Shown: one piece after another, positions 18,404 to 27,921 of the stretch | How positions within the stretch are numbered: position 1 is the stretch's first letter | How the letters are laid out: the number at the start of each line of letters is the position of its first letter | Source: Psychrobacter immobilis | GTDB taxonomy: Bacteria > Pseudomonadota > Gammaproteobacteria > Pseudomonadales > Moraxellaceae | DNA: 64,000 nucleotides | Direction of reading: 5' to 3' | NCBI RefSeq assembly: GCF_904846175.1 | Contig: NZ_CAJGZM010000008.1 | Coordinates: 1 to 64,000, forward strand | Program-made: the position numbers and the translations under genes | The notes under the pieces: model-generated | Seen by the model: the letters and a program-made list of their open reading frames with translations, nothing else | What the model was told of the DNA's origin: nothing | Databases searched by the model: none

Positions 18404-19474
18404 ATGGGTCGTTATATCTTAAAAAGGTTACTACTGATATTACCGACGCTATTTTTGATATTACTGGCGAACTTTGTCATTGTACAAGCGGCGCCGGGCG
18501 GCCCTGTTGAGCAGCAACTGGCACTTATCGAGCAAAGCGCAAAAGACAGTGCGCTCAGCGGTAATATCGGTGCGGGTAGTGCCGGTGGCAACAATAGTAC
18601 TTACCAAGGCACGCGTGGTCTATCTGAGGAGATGGTGGCGGCGATTAATGCGCAATATGGCTTTGATAAGTCAGCCCCTGAGCGCTTCTTGCTCATGCTA
18701 AAAAATTACGCCAAGCTTGATTTTGGCGAGTCGTTTTTTAAAGGGCAGTCGGTAACCGATTTGATTATAGAAAAACTGCCAGTATCCATCTCGCTTGGGC
18801 TCTGGAGCACCTTGCTGATTTATATGATAGCCATTCCACTGGGCGTCTATAAAGCCATGCATCATGGCTCAGGTATAGATAAAGTTACTGCCATGCTACT
18901 GGCTATCGGTCATGCGATTCCCGTCTTTGTATTTGCCGTCATACTCTTGGTGTTCTTTGCCGGTGGCAGCTATTGGAATATTTTTCCACTGCAAGGATTA
19001 ACTTCCGAGAATTTTGATCAATTAAGCGCACTTGGTAAAATTAAAGATTACTTTTGGCATCTGGCACTACCGCTTCTAGCAAGTACGGTTGGTGGCTTTG
19101 CTGGCTTGACTTATTTGACTAAGTTTAGCTTTTTAGAAGAGCTCGGTAAGCAATACGTGCTTACCGCGCGAGCAAAAGGCTTGGGCGAACGGCAAGTGTT
19201 ATACGGTCATGTCTTTCGTAATGCGATGTTGATTATTATCGCTGGTATCCCAGCGGCCATCGTTGGGATTTTCTTTGCCGGTAATTTTCTCATTGAAATT
19301 ATCTTTAAGCTTGATGGTTTGGGATTGTTGGGTTTTGAAGCCATTCAGCAGCGTGATTATCCAGTGATATTCGGCACGCTGTTTATCTTTACCTTAGTGG
19401 GGCTATTATTACAGTTAATCAGTGATTTAAGTTATCATTTAATTGATCCCCGTATCGACTTTGAGGGGCGCTAA
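18404..19474 (+). CDS. yejB: YejB-like ABC importer permease
   Basis: A 356-residue inner-membrane permease (DppB/OppB family). It begins MGRYILKRLLLILPTLFLI, a first transmembrane segment, followed by a periplasmic stretch (about 30-110) with an Ala/Gly/Ser-rich insert, and then five further membrane segments. The EAA-type loop is RAKGLGERQVLYGHVFRNAM. It pairs with YejE to form the channel. An AGGAAG ribosome site precedes the ATG, and its stop overlaps the yejE start (TAATG), showing translational coupling. Confidence 0.92.
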   Translation: MGRYILKRLLLILPTLFLILLANFVIVQAAPGGPVEQQLALIEQSAKDSALSGNIGAGSAGGNNSTYQGTRGLSEEMVAAINAQYGFDKSAPERFLLMLKNYAKLDFGESFFKGQSVTDLIIEKLPVSISLGLWSTLLIYMIAIPLGVYKAMHHGSGIDKVTAMLLAIGHAIPVFVFAVILLVFFAGGSYWNIFPLQGLTSENFDQLSALGKIKDYFWHLALPLLASTVGGFAGLTYLTKFSFLEELGKQYVLTARAKGLGERQVLYGHVFRNAMLIIIAGIPAAIVGIFFAGNFLIEIIFKLDGLGLLGFEAIQQRDYPVIFGTLFIFTLVGLLLQLISDLSYHLIDPRIDFEGR

Positions 19475-20556
19475 TGTCAAGTCATCCATTATCTTCAGTG
19501 CCCTCAAGCGCCTCTTCGATTCCTATAGAAAAAAAACGTCGCCTAAACCCTATTTGGCAAGCACGCCTAAACCGTTTTCGCCATAATCGTCTTGGTGTCA
19601 TATCGCTGTTTATTTTTGCGCTGATATTTGTCATCTGTATGGCAGCCAATGTGATTGCCAATGACAAGCCGCTATTGGTGCAGTATCAAGGAGACTATTA
19701 TTTTCCTGTCCTAAAAGCCTATCCTGAGACGACTTTTGGCGGAGTGTTTGAGACTGAAACCAATTATAAAGATCCTGCAGTACAAACGCTGATTGATGAG
19801 CAGGGTTTTTATATTATGCCGCTCATACCCTTTGCCGACCAGACACCTAACGTTGAGCTAGGTATTCCATATCCAGCCGCGCCCAACAGCCAAAATTGGC
19901 TTGGGACTGATGATTTAGGTCGTGATGTGCTGGCGCGGATACTTTACGGCATGCGGGTATCGTTGTTGTTCGGTTTAGCACTGACACTCGCGGGTGCATT
20001 AATTGGCATCATCGTCGGTGCGATACAAGGTTATTACGGTGGTTGGGTAGATTTGGCAGGACAGCGCTTTATGGAAGTATGGGGCGGGATGCCGCAGCTG
20101 TTTATGATCATTATCTTGGTCAGCTTGTTTAGCCCCAGTATATTTATGCTGTTTGCCATGATGCTGTTATTTGGTTGGATGGGTCTAGTCGGTTTGGTAC
20201 GTGCCGAGTTTTTACGCGCCCGTAATTTTGATTATGTTCGTGCCGCGCGCAACCTTGGCGTTTCTGACAGTCAAATCATGCTCAGGCATATCTTGCCCAA
20301 TGCATTGGCATCAAGCTTGTCACAGCTGCCGTTTATTTTAACGGCCAATATTATTGTTTTGACCGCGCTGGACTTTTTAGGATATGGTCTGCCACCTGGG
20401 TCACCGTCACTTGGTGAGCTGATGGTGCAAGGAAAAAATAATCTTGATGCCCCTTGGTTGGCGTTATCGGGATTTTTTAGTTTAACCTTTATATTATCAT
20501 TGCTAATCTTCGTTGGCGAAGCGCTACGTGATGCTTTTGATACGAGGCGCTCCTGA
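19474..20556 (+). CDS. yejE: YejE-like ABC importer permease
   Basis: A 360-residue permease of the DppC/OppC family. It has an N-terminal cytoplasmic stretch (1-35), a first membrane helix at about 38-58, a periplasmic domain containing the family block NWLGTDDLGRDVLARILYGMR, then five membrane segments and the EAA loop RAARNLGVSDSQIMLRHILPNA. It starts in the TAATG overlap with yejB and is followed after one base by the yejF ATG, so yejB, yejE and yejF are one translationally linked block. Confidence 0.92.
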   Translation: MSSHPLSSVPSSASSIPIEKKRRLNPIWQARLNRFRHNRLGVISLFIFALIFVICMAANVIANDKPLLVQYQGDYYFPVLKAYPETTFGGVFETETNYKDPAVQTLIDEQGFYIMPLIPFADQTPNVELGIPYPAAPNSQNWLGTDDLGRDVLARILYGMRVSLLFGLALTLAGALIGIIVGAIQGYYGGWVDLAGQRFMEVWGGMPQLFMIIILVSLFSPSIFMLFAMMLLFGWMGLVGLVRAEFLRARNFDYVRAARNLGVSDSQIMLRHILPNALASSLSQLPFILTANIIVLTALDFLGYGLPPGSPSLGELMVQGKNNLDAPWLALSGFFSLTFILSLLIFVGEALRDAFDTRRS

Positions 20557-20557
20557 T

Positions 20558-22273
20558 ATGACAACTGATAAGATTATAAACGCTAATATGACGACGACTA
20601 CTGAGCAAAGTGCTACTGAGAAAAATGCCCGTTTAAATGATAATCATAGCAATAGCCAAAATAAGTTAATACTGACCGTAGATAAACTTAGCATCATAAC
20701 TCATGCAGGTGTTGCTCTGGTAGATAAGCTATCGTATGAGCTGAGGCAAGGGCAGACGTTAGCTATAGTAGGTGAGTCAGGCTCTGGTAAGTCGATTGCC
20801 AGTCTTGCACTATTGGGTTTGTTACCCGATAATTTGACCGTGACCGGTGAGGTGCAATTAGCAGATGTAACAGGAATGGTGACATTACCGATAGCGAATA
20901 ATAAGACACGTAATGCAGCACTGCGCTCTGTGCGTGGGCAGCGCATTGGCATGGTTTTTCAAGAGCCGATGACCGCGCTCAACCCATTGCATACGGTCGG
21001 CAAACAAATTGCTGAATCATTGCATCTCAGCGGCGTAGCCAAAAAACAATGGCGCGAAAAAAGTATCGCTTTATTAGATGATGTCAATATCACTGAGCCT
21101 GCTGATAAACTGAATCGCTATCCACATGAGCTATCGGGCGGTCAACGTCAACGGGTCATGATTGCGATGGCATTGGCGCAGCAGCCTAATATCTTAATCG
21201 CTGATGAACCAACCACCGCGCTTGATGTGACTTTACAACATGAAATCCTTGAGCTGCTAGATGATCTTAAGCGTCAGCACAATATGGCAATGATACTCAT
21301 CAGCCATGATCTCAATCTAGTCAGACGCTACAGCGATGACGTCATCGTTATGCGCCAAGGGCAGACGATTGAGCAAGGGCAGACTGTAGCGGTCTTTAAT
21401 CAGCCTAAAGCTGAATATACCCGCTCGCTGATTCAGCAAGATTTCGGGCAAGCATTAAATTTAAGAGAGAATAGTGAAGACAAACAAATAAACGTACTGA
21501 AAGTAAATAATTTGCAAGTACAGTTTTCGATTGAAAAAAGCTTATTTGGCGGTACAAAGCGTTGGCTTGATGCCGTAAAAGACGTTGATATGACCCTGCA
21601 AAAAGGGCAGGCGTTAGGTATCGTTGGTGAATCAGGCTCTGGTAAAACCACCATTGCGCTGGCGTTAAGTCAATTACTTAGTAATCAAGCCCATGTTAGT
21701 GGACAAATAATGGTCAATGGACAAGATATTACGGCATTGTCCAAACGTGAGCTACGTCAGTTTCGCTCACAGATTCAAATGGTGTTTCAAGACCCTTTTG
21801 CCAGTATTAATCCACGCATGACGGTCATGCAAATCGTCGAAGAAGGATTGCTGGTTCAAGGTGTCAACAAAGCAGAACGCCAGCAGGCGGTGATGGATAG
21901 TTTGGCTACTGTGTATCTGCCAGCTGAGTTTGCGCAGCGTTATCCGCATGAGCTATCAGGTGGTCAACGCCAGCGCGTAGCCCTTGCCCGTGCACTCATT
22001 ATGCAGCCAAGTTTATTAATATTGGATGAGCCAACTTCTGCACTTGATAGCACCACGCAGGTTACTGTGGTCAACTTGTTACGTGAGATTCAGGAGAAAC
22101 TGCAAATCAGCTATGTGTTTATCAGCCACGACTTAAAAGTAGTACGCGCCTTATGTCAGCATATGATGGTGATAAAAGATGGCGTGTGTATTGAGTCTGG
22201 TCGTAGTGAAGATGTGTTTAGTAATCCGCAGCATCCGTATGCGCAGCAGTTGTTGCAGGCAAGTTTGCTATAG
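20558..22273 (+). CDS. yejF: YejF-like ABC importer ATPase (two fused nucleotide-binding domains)
   Basis: This 571-residue protein energises the YejABEF importer. It has two ABC domains: the first with Walker A GESGSGKS, signature LSGGQRQRV and Walker B ILIADEPTTALD; the second with GESGSGKT, LSGGQRQRV and LLILDEPTSALD. Both lie in the cytoplasm under YejB/YejE. The ATG at 20558, one base after the yejE stop, is preferred to an in-frame TTG at 20513 inside yejE. Residues 1-35 are polar and variable. Confidence 0.93.
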   Translation: MTTDKIINANMTTTTEQSATEKNARLNDNHSNSQNKLILTVDKLSIITHAGVALVDKLSYELRQGQTLAIVGESGSGKSIASLALLGLLPDNLTVTGEVQLADVTGMVTLPIANNKTRNAALRSVRGQRIGMVFQEPMTALNPLHTVGKQIAESLHLSGVAKKQWREKSIALLDDVNITEPADKLNRYPHELSGGQRQRVMIAMALAQQPNILIADEPTTALDVTLQHEILELLDDLKRQHNMAMILISHDLNLVRRYSDDVIVMRQGQTIEQGQTVAVFNQPKAEYTRSLIQQDFGQALNLRENSEDKQINVLKVNNLQVQFSIEKSLFGGTKRWLDAVKDVDMTLQKGQALGIVGESGSGKTTIALALSQLLSNQAHVSGQIMVNGQDITALSKRELRQFRSQIQMVFQDPFASINPRMTVMQIVEEGLLVQGVNKAERQQAVMDSLATVYLPAEFAQRYPHELSGGQRQRVALARALIMQPSLLILDEPTSALDSTTQVTVVNLLREIQEKLQISYVFISHDLKVVRALCQHMMVIKDGVCIESGRSEDVFSNPQHPYAQQLLQASLL

Positions 22274-22329
22274 ACTAAGCAACTAAGACCAAATAACTAT
22301 ATGAATTTAGAGACATCGGAACTCACTAC

Positions 22330-23532
22330 ATGACAAGTAGGCTTAAGATAGAACCCATCCAAGCCCGAGATACCAGCGAGCCAAATCGTCCCTCAACCAC
22401 GCTTGAGCTGTTGTTTGACTTGGTTTATGTCATTGCTGTCGCCGCCGCTGCCAATGGTTTTTATAATCGCTTGAGTGAGCATGACCTTTCAGGATTTTTA
22501 ACCTTTATTGTGGCATTCTTTATCCTATGGAATGCTTGGACCAGCTTTACGTGGTTTGCGTCAGGATATGACCCTGACGATTGGTTTTATCGCTTATCGG
22601 TGATGTTTCAGATGTTTGGCTCACTGATGATAGCGGCCAATATTCATCAGTTTTATGAGCAAGGACTGACATGGATTGGTGTCACTGGTTATGCCATTAT
22701 GCGGCTGGCGAGTTGTAGTCAGTGGTGGCGCGTCTATCGCCAAGTACCGGGTCACCAAAAAGTTGCTGGACGCAGTATGGTCGGTTTGTTAACCTTGCAA
22801 GCCTTGTGGATAAGCTGGCTGTTTTTACCCGCATCGCTACAAACGCCCGCTTTGTTCTTGTTTATCGCAGCAGAGCTCCTCATGCCTGTGTGGGCGCGCT
22901 CAGAGCAGTTTAATAATTGGCATCCAGCGCATATTGCGGAGCGTTACGGGCTATTAACCATCATTGTACTGGGTGAGGGTGTGGTCGGCGTCAGTAACAG
23001 TATTCAGTATTTTCTGGTCAATTCTGCTTCAGCCGCCAGCTCCATTATTTTCTTAGGTTCAAGTTTGGTTGCTTTGGTTTTTTCTTTATGGTGGTTATAT
23101 TTTATCGTTCCATTCGATACCATTTTGAATAAAGAGCGCCGACGGCATGACTTGTTTTTATTTGGCTATGGTCATTTTTTTATCTTTGCTTCAATCGCCG
23201 GTCTAGGCAGTATGCTAAATTTGGTCACAGAATCTGCTGCCGCTGATACCAGCGCTCCGGGCTATCAAATTATCTCCCAGCCTTATGCAATGGGCATGTT
23301 GATGGCTATGCTGAGTGTGTTTTTATTAACGCTCACCATACTGCGCGAATTAATGTGCCGTAAATCGAGTCATAATGTCATCGCCATGCTCATTGCTTTG
23401 ATTATCATTGGACTGAGTTATATGGCGGTCGTACAAGGATTGCCGATTACTTACGGTATTTGGCTCAGTATCTTGGCACCTGTGGTGATGATTTGGTATT
23501 TTAACCAAGATAATAAGCAGTGGCTGGTCTAA
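22330..23532 (+). CDS. LtrA-like (low temperature requirement A) membrane protein
   Basis: A 400-residue integral membrane protein with about ten to twelve hydrophobic segments. The N-terminal motif TTLELLFDLVYVIAVAAAA and the internal HIAERYGLLTIIVLGEGVVGV block are hallmarks of the LtrA family, named for a Listeria gene needed for growth in the cold. Its biochemical function is not established. It starts 57 bp after yejF on the same strand and may be read through from the yej genes. Confidence 0.85.
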   Translation: MTSRLKIEPIQARDTSEPNRPSTTLELLFDLVYVIAVAAAANGFYNRLSEHDLSGFLTFIVAFFILWNAWTSFTWFASGYDPDDWFYRLSVMFQMFGSLMIAANIHQFYEQGLTWIGVTGYAIMRLASCSQWWRVYRQVPGHQKVAGRSMVGLLTLQALWISWLFLPASLQTPALFLFIAAELLMPVWARSEQFNNWHPAHIAERYGLLTIIVLGEGVVGVSNSIQYFLVNSASAASSIIFLGSSLVALVFSLWWLYFIVPFDTILNKERRRHDLFLFGYGHFFIFASIAGLGSMLNLVTESAAADTSAPGYQIISQPYAMGMLMAMLSVFLLTLTILRELMCRKSSHNVIAMLIALIIIGLSYMAVVQGLPITYGIWLSILAPVVMIWYFNQDNKQWLV

Positions 23533-23853
23533 GAAGCGGATTAATGCGTTACAGCCAAGCCTATAGTGACTATCAATTGACTGCTTAATAAGTAAAAATA
23601 TAAGCAGCACATAAGCAAGAATGAGGCGCTAAATAATCAGAACATAGCAGTTCATAATAATCACGACATCCTAAAAATGGCGGTGGTACAATAAGTTTAG
23701 ACAGTAGTTTACTGTAGGTAGACGCTGACACAGTACTTTCATTAAAAGCACCATTATTTTGACAGCATTTTTATTTTGACAGCGGTGATGAATCACTGCT
23801 TTAAGTTGTCGTTATTGCTAGTATTAGCATCATTAAAAAGGATTTTTGTACCC
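23533..23853. other. Gene-free spacer with a repeated 13-mer
   Basis: No supported gene lies in this 321-bp stretch. TTATTTTGACAGC occurs at 23754-23766 and again at 23771-23783, 17 bp apart, close upstream of the alcohol dehydrogenase; each copy contains TTGACA-like sequence that could serve as a -35 element. An in-frame upstream extension of the dehydrogenase ORF runs through the end of this stretch but lacks a ribosome site. Confidence 0.4.
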
Positions 23854-25164
23854 ATGAAAAAACAAAATACTATTTCTAAATTGGTCAGTAGCACGGGCTT
23901 ACAGCATGCTGGCTATTTGGCGGTTGCCAAGACGCGTGCCAAAGTATTAAAAGCTTTCGCTTACGTTGTGCCTATTAGAAGACCGATGTTATTTGTTGGT
24001 GAGACCTCGTGTGAAGATTTGTGCGACATGGTCATCAATGAAGGCAATACCAATGTTTTTATCGTTACTGACGCGGTATTAAACAAACTTGGTATCCCTG
24101 CCAAAGTCACGGATTATCTAGATAGCAAAAATATCAGCTATAAAGTCTACGATGGCATTACTCCAGACCCTACTTTTAAGGTTGTCGAAGAAGGACTACG
24201 TAAGTCTGTCGACGCTAAATGCGACTCAATTATTGCCATCGGTGGCGGCTCGGTCATTGATGCTGCTAAGATGATTGCCATGTCACAAGGCAATAACTGC
24301 AAGCCAAAACAGCTTATCGGTATCTTGAAAGCTAGAAAGCCTTCGGTGCCGCTTTATTGTATTCCTACCACAGCTGGTACGGGTTCAGAAGCGACTTTGG
24401 GTGCGGTGGTATCAGACGACAAAACGCATCAAAAAGCCTTATCTATCGACCCAAGAATGGTGCCATTAGCAGCGGCTATTGACCCAGTTATTATGAAAGG
24501 TATGCCGGCTCACATCACAGCAGATACAGGTATCGATGTCTTAACCCATGCTTTAGAAGCGTGGATGAGTGCCAATGCCAGCGTCGAGACAGATTACTAT
24601 GCCGCTTCTGCGGTCAAATCTGTGATGCAAAACCTACCACTGGTTTATAAAGATGGCGGCAACCTTAAAGCCCGTGAAGAGATGGGTATTGCCGCTCATT
24701 ACGGCGGTATCGCTTTTAATAAAGCCGGTCTAGGTTACGTCCATGCTATCGCTCACCAGTTGGGAGCGCATTATAGTATCCCTCATGGTCGCGCCAATGC
24801 CATCGTGTTGCCGTATGTGCTTGACGTCAATCGTAAAGGCAGCAAGAAAAGATTGGCAGAGCTGGCTCGCAAGACCGGTATGGTCAAATCGGGTCAAGCT
24901 GGCAAGAGCGATGCTGAGATTGCCGACCATCTCATCGCGCAAGTGCGCGAACTGATTGCAACGTTGAATATCGATCCAACTGTTAAGGATATGCAGAGTA
25001 GTGATTTTAGTAACATCGCCAAAGCTGCTGCAAAAGAAGTCAGCGATACTTATGCGGTACCGACTTATCTATCCGCTTCTGAAATCAAGGCTATTTTAAC
25101 TAAGATTAAGCAGGTCAGTGATGAGCATGCTAGCCAAGATTCAAAAACTGATAAAGTTGCTTAA
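23854..25164 (+). CDS. Iron-containing alcohol dehydrogenase
   Basis: A group III metal-dependent alcohol dehydrogenase. The NAD-binding GGGSVIDAAKM motif, TTAGTGSEATLGAVV, and the metal-ligand regions DVLTHALEAWMS, VHAIAHQLGAHY and PHGRANAIVLP are present. The start at 23854 (MKKQNTIS) gives 436 residues and has an AAAAGGAT ribosome site about 11 nt upstream. An open frame extends back to 23776, but the extra 26 residues are hydrophobic and unlike the family. Substrate is unknown; relatives act on small alcohols and aldehydes. It is followed by a bidirectional terminator. Confidence 0.9.
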   Translation: MKKQNTISKLVSSTGLQHAGYLAVAKTRAKVLKAFAYVVPIRRPMLFVGETSCEDLCDMVINEGNTNVFIVTDAVLNKLGIPAKVTDYLDSKNISYKVYDGITPDPTFKVVEEGLRKSVDAKCDSIIAIGGGSVIDAAKMIAMSQGNNCKPKQLIGILKARKPSVPLYCIPTTAGTGSEATLGAVVSDDKTHQKALSIDPRMVPLAAAIDPVIMKGMPAHITADTGIDVLTHALEAWMSANASVETDYYAASAVKSVMQNLPLVYKDGGNLKAREEMGIAAHYGGIAFNKAGLGYVHAIAHQLGAHYSIPHGRANAIVLPYVLDVNRKGSKKRLAELARKTGMVKSGQAGKSDAEIADHLIAQVRELIATLNIDPTVKDMQSSDFSNIAKAAAKEVSDTYAVPTYLSASEIKAILTKIKQVSDEHASQDSKTDKVA

Positions 25165-25207
25165 TAGCTCTAATTTAATAGTCTCTAATTAACACCCTCT
25201 AAAAATA

Positions 25208-25247
25208 AAAAAGAGCACATTGCTGATATCGCAATGTGCTCTTTTTC
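25208..25247. terminator. Bidirectional terminator between the dehydrogenase gene and folE
   Basis: Strong stem aaagagcacattgc / gcaatgtgctcttt flanked by A and T runs, between convergent genes. Confidence 0.9.
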
Positions 25248-25289
25248 TTTACTTTTTATATCTATCGCTGGTTTTATCTTAATAGATAC

Positions 25290-25901
25290 TTAGAACGCAG
25301 GTTTACGCTTCGGCACTGCATCTAAAAATTCATTACGTGCCTGATTGTCGTGTACATACTCACCAAGCATCGCTGTGCTGCGCGTGGTCGAATGCTGTTT
25401 GTTAACACCGCGCATCATCATGCACATGTGCGCGGCGTCCATGATTACTGCCACACCGCGGCAACCTGTGACATCCATAATCGTTTGTGCTACTTGTTCG
25501 CTCAAATTCTCTTGAATTTGCAGGCGACGAGCAAACATATCAACGATACGAGCAAATTTTGACAATCCTAATACTTGACCGTTTGGTAAATAGCCGATGT
25601 GCGCGACGCCATGAAACGGCAACATATGATGCTCACATAATGAATAAAATTCAATGTTTTGTACCAAGACCAATTCACGATTGGTCGATGGAAATACAGC
25701 GCCATTAACTACTTCATCCAAGCTTTGATGATAACCCTTAGTTAAATGCGCAAACGCTTTTGCAGCGCGTATTGGGGTATCTTGTAAGCCAGGACGCTCT
25801 AAGTCTTCGCCAGTTGAAGTGATTAGCTGACGATAGGATTCAACACTTTCTTGAAAATCTGTTGCTATTGTTGGGGTATTGCTCATAAGTTTGGCAGCCA
25901 T
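25290..25901 (-). CDS. folE: GTP cyclohydrolase I
   Basis: FolE converts GTP to 7,8-dihydroneopterin triphosphate, the first step of folate (and queuosine-type) synthesis. The 203-residue protein shows the zinc site [10 protein letters not shown] (C89, H92) with the third ligand C160 in HMCMMMRGV, so it is the zinc-dependent type IA enzyme. [14 protein letters not shown] and GCRGVAVIM are conserved. Met6 is an alternative start; neither has a clear ribosome site. It is divergent from fabI across a 349-bp control region. Confidence 0.97.
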   Translation of the reverse strand: MAAKLMSNTPTIATDFQESVESYRQLITSTGEDLERPGLQDTPIRAAKAFAHLTKGYHQSLDEVVNGAVFPSTNRELVLVQNIEFYSLCEHHMLPFHGVAHIGYLPNGQVLGLSKFARIVDMFARRLQIQENLSEQVAQTIMDVTGCRGVAVIMDAAHMCMMMRGVNKQHSTTRSTAMLGEYVHDNQARNEFLDAVPKRKPAF

Positions 25902-26111
25902 CCAAAATGTGGGTGTAGCTTAACGCTAAATCCCTAATTAACAACAGTTACAAACAACGGTTGTAAAGGATTTTTATGAAAATTGTGCAAGCTGGGAAGG
26001 GTTGTGATTATACTTGAAATCCCTTCAACTTCATACTGCTGTGGTCAGTGGATAATTGTTTAATCAGTATTAGATGTTACTATTACAAGAGATTAGGTGT
26101 CCATACCGTAT

Positions 26112-26140
26112 AAGTAAATACAGTATACGAGTGTTTACTT
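26112..26140. promoter_or_regulatory. Candidate repressor operator over the fabI promoter
   Basis: AAGTAAATAC and GTGTTTACTT form an imperfect inverted repeat centred on the palindrome GTATAC. The inner 18-mer AGTATACGAGTGTTTACT (26122-26139) resembles, in length and symmetry, operators of the TetR-type fatty-acid regulators FabR and DesT. It overlaps the expected -35 position of the promoter with TATAAT at 26154-26159. The regulator is inferred, not shown. Confidence 0.45.
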
Positions 26141-26159
26141 AAACCAATTCGTGTATAAT
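26131..26159 (+). promoter_or_regulatory. Probable sigma-70 promoter of fabI
   Basis: A perfect TATAAT (26154-26159) is 17 bp downstream of a poor -35 (GTGTTT, 26131-26136). The weak -35 lies inside the inverted repeat, as would suit repression. Confidence 0.5.
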
Positions 26160-26250
26160 GGGTCATCTTTTAATTTATGCTTTTACTCGCTATTTGTGAG
26201 CGAGCTATTAAAAATAATCTACCATTTAAATCGATTTACAGGGAAATATT

Positions 26251-27057
26251 ATGCTACTACAAGGACAACGCTTTGTCGTCACCGGCATCGCAAGCAAACT
26301 TTCTATCGCTTGGGCAATCGCTGAAGCGCTGCACCGTGAAGGCGCGTCGTTAATTCTTACTTATCCCAATGATAAAATTAAAAAACGTGTCGATATGGCC
26401 GCAGAAGCTTTTGAAGCTGATTTGGTACTTGAGTGTGACGTGGCATCAGATGAGTCGATTGCGGCCTGCTTTGAGCAAGTGACCGCGCATTGGGGCGATG
26501 GTATTGATGGTGTTGTCCACGCGATTGGCTTTGCACCGATGGATCAGTTGGATGGTGATTTTGTCAATGCCACGACTCGTGAAGGCAGCCAAATTGCCCA
26601 TGATATCTCAAGCTATAGCTTTGTGGCATTAGCAAAAGCAGCACGTGAGCTGTTAGCCATGCGTCATGGTTCTATGCTGACCTTGACTTATGAAGGTAGT
26701 ATTTCAGTATTGCCAAATTACAACGTTATGGGCATGGCTAAGGCCAGTTTAGAGGCCAGTGTGCGCTACCTTGCCACTTCGATGGGCGCTGAAGGTATTC
26801 GTGTCAACGCGATTTCGGCAGGTCCTATCCGTACGCTTGCGGCAAGCGGCATCAAGTCATTCCGTAAAATGCTCGATATCAGTGAAAAAATCGCCCCGCT
26901 TCAGCGCAATATCACCCAAGTTGAAGTCGGTAATGCGGCGCTATTTTTATTATCACCTTGGGCATCTGGTATCACCGGCGAGATTATGTTTGTGGATGCA
27001 GGTTTTAATACCGTCGCCATTAGTGAGCAGTTAATGATGCTTGATGAGACAAAATAG
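26251..27057 (+). CDS. fabI: Enoyl-ACP reductase (NADH), FabI type
   Basis: FabI reduces trans-2-enoyl-ACP in the last step of fatty-acid elongation. The 268-residue SDR protein has the modified dinucleotide motif [14 protein letters not shown] (11-24) and the FabI-type active site Tyr147, Tyr157 and Lys164 (YNVMGMAK, Y-x6-K), with [18 protein letters not shown] near the C terminus. It is the classic triclosan target family. AGGGA precedes the ATG. It is monocistronic, with a terminator after it. Confidence 0.97.
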   Translation: MLLQGQRFVVTGIASKLSIAWAIAEALHREGASLILTYPNDKIKKRVDMAAEAFEADLVLECDVASDESIAACFEQVTAHWGDGIDGVVHAIGFAPMDQLDGDFVNATTREGSQIAHDISSYSFVALAKAARELLAMRHGSMLTLTYEGSISVLPNYNVMGMAKASLEASVRYLATSMGAEGIRVNAISAGPIRTLAASGIKSFRKMLDISEKIAPLQRNITQVEVGNAALFLLSPWASGITGEIMFVDAGFNTVAISEQLMMLDETK

Positions 27058-27096
27058 TTATTAGTAATGAGCAGTTATATCATTTAAGTAGTAGGG

Positions 27097-27123
27097 AAGA
27101 CGGCCAATTGGCTGTCTTTTTTG
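27097..27123 (+). terminator. Terminator of fabI
   Basis: Stem aagacggcc / ggctgtctt (one G-T pair) with loop aatt and a T tail. Confidence 0.8.
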
Positions 27124-27167
27124 GTTATAATATGAGCTTTTTGGTGTTAAGCCATTAGGCAACGAAT

Positions 27168-27866
27168 ATGATAACCAGATTACCAAAATGGATATTGTGG
27201 GGCGGCGCTGTACTGGCATTTAGTGCAGGCTGCGTCAATACGGCAGCGTTAATGGGTTTTACCAATTTATCTGTTTCGCATGTGACAGGTAACGTCAGCT
27301 TATTCTCAGCAGCAATTGCCCATTTAGACGGTCGCAGTATTCTATATATCGGTGCCTTGCTGCTATCATTTTTGGCTGGGGCAATATTAAGCGGTTTTGT
27401 GATTGGGCAAAGGTCATTGAAGCTTGGTCGGCGTTACGGTAGTGCGCTGTATATTGAAGCGGCGTTGTTATTGCTAAGTTACTGGTTATATCAGCAGCAT
27501 GATTATCTAGGACAATTGGCGGCGGCGATGGCGTGCGGTTTACAGAATGCAATGGTCGCCACCTATAGCGGCGCGGTTATTCGAACTACGCATTTGACCG
27601 GTCTGACCTCTGATATGGGCGCTGCCATTGGTAATTGGCTAGCAGGTCGAAGCATTAGTAAACCGACCTTAGGTTTTCAAGCGATTATTTGGTACTGCTT
27701 TTGCGGTGGTAGTGCTGTAGGGGCTTTTTTATATGCCAGAGTCGGCTATGGTGCTTTGTTCTTACCCATTGCTATTGTATTGACTGCCGCCTTTGTCTAT
27801 AACTATGCATCAGACAATCTGCCAGAAAAGAGACAGCCAAGAGCAAAAAAGCGCCCATCGGTTTGA
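27168..27866 (+). CDS. DUF1275 (YoaK-like) membrane protein
   Basis: A 232-residue integral membrane protein with about six hydrophobic segments. The block GCVNTAALMGFTNLSVSHVTGN near the N terminus and MACGLQNAMVATYSGAVIRTTHLTG in the middle are the DUF1275/YoaK signatures. The function of the family is unknown. The ribosome site is poor (gcaacgaatATG). The stop codon lies within the loop of its terminator hairpin. Confidence 0.85.
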   Translation: MITRLPKWILWGGAVLAFSAGCVNTAALMGFTNLSVSHVTGNVSLFSAAIAHLDGRSILYIGALLLSFLAGAILSGFVIGQRSLKLGRRYGSALYIEAALLLLSYWLYQQHDYLGQLAAAMACGLQNAMVATYSGAVIRTTHLTGLTSDMGAAIGNWLAGRSISKPTLGFQAIIWYCFCGGSAVGAFLYARVGYGALFLPIAIVLTAAFVYNYASDNLPEKRQPRAKKRPSV

Positions 27867-27878
27867 TGAGCGCTTTTT
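27845..27878. terminator. Bidirectional terminator overlapping the DUF1275 stop codon
   Basis: Arms aaaaagcgc and gcgcttttt enclose the TGA stop at 27864-27866. It also lies just downstream of the minus-strand 53-residue ORF and could serve both. Confidence 0.75.
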
Positions 27879-27921
27879 ATTTTAATGTTATGAATTCATT
27901 ATCCATGCTTGGCTGAATAAA

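Noticed and set aside
20513-20557. Upstream TTG start for yejF overlapping yejE by 44 bp
   Set aside because: The ATG at 20558, one base after the yejE stop, fits the tight coupling better and the extra 15 residues look like out-of-frame yejE.
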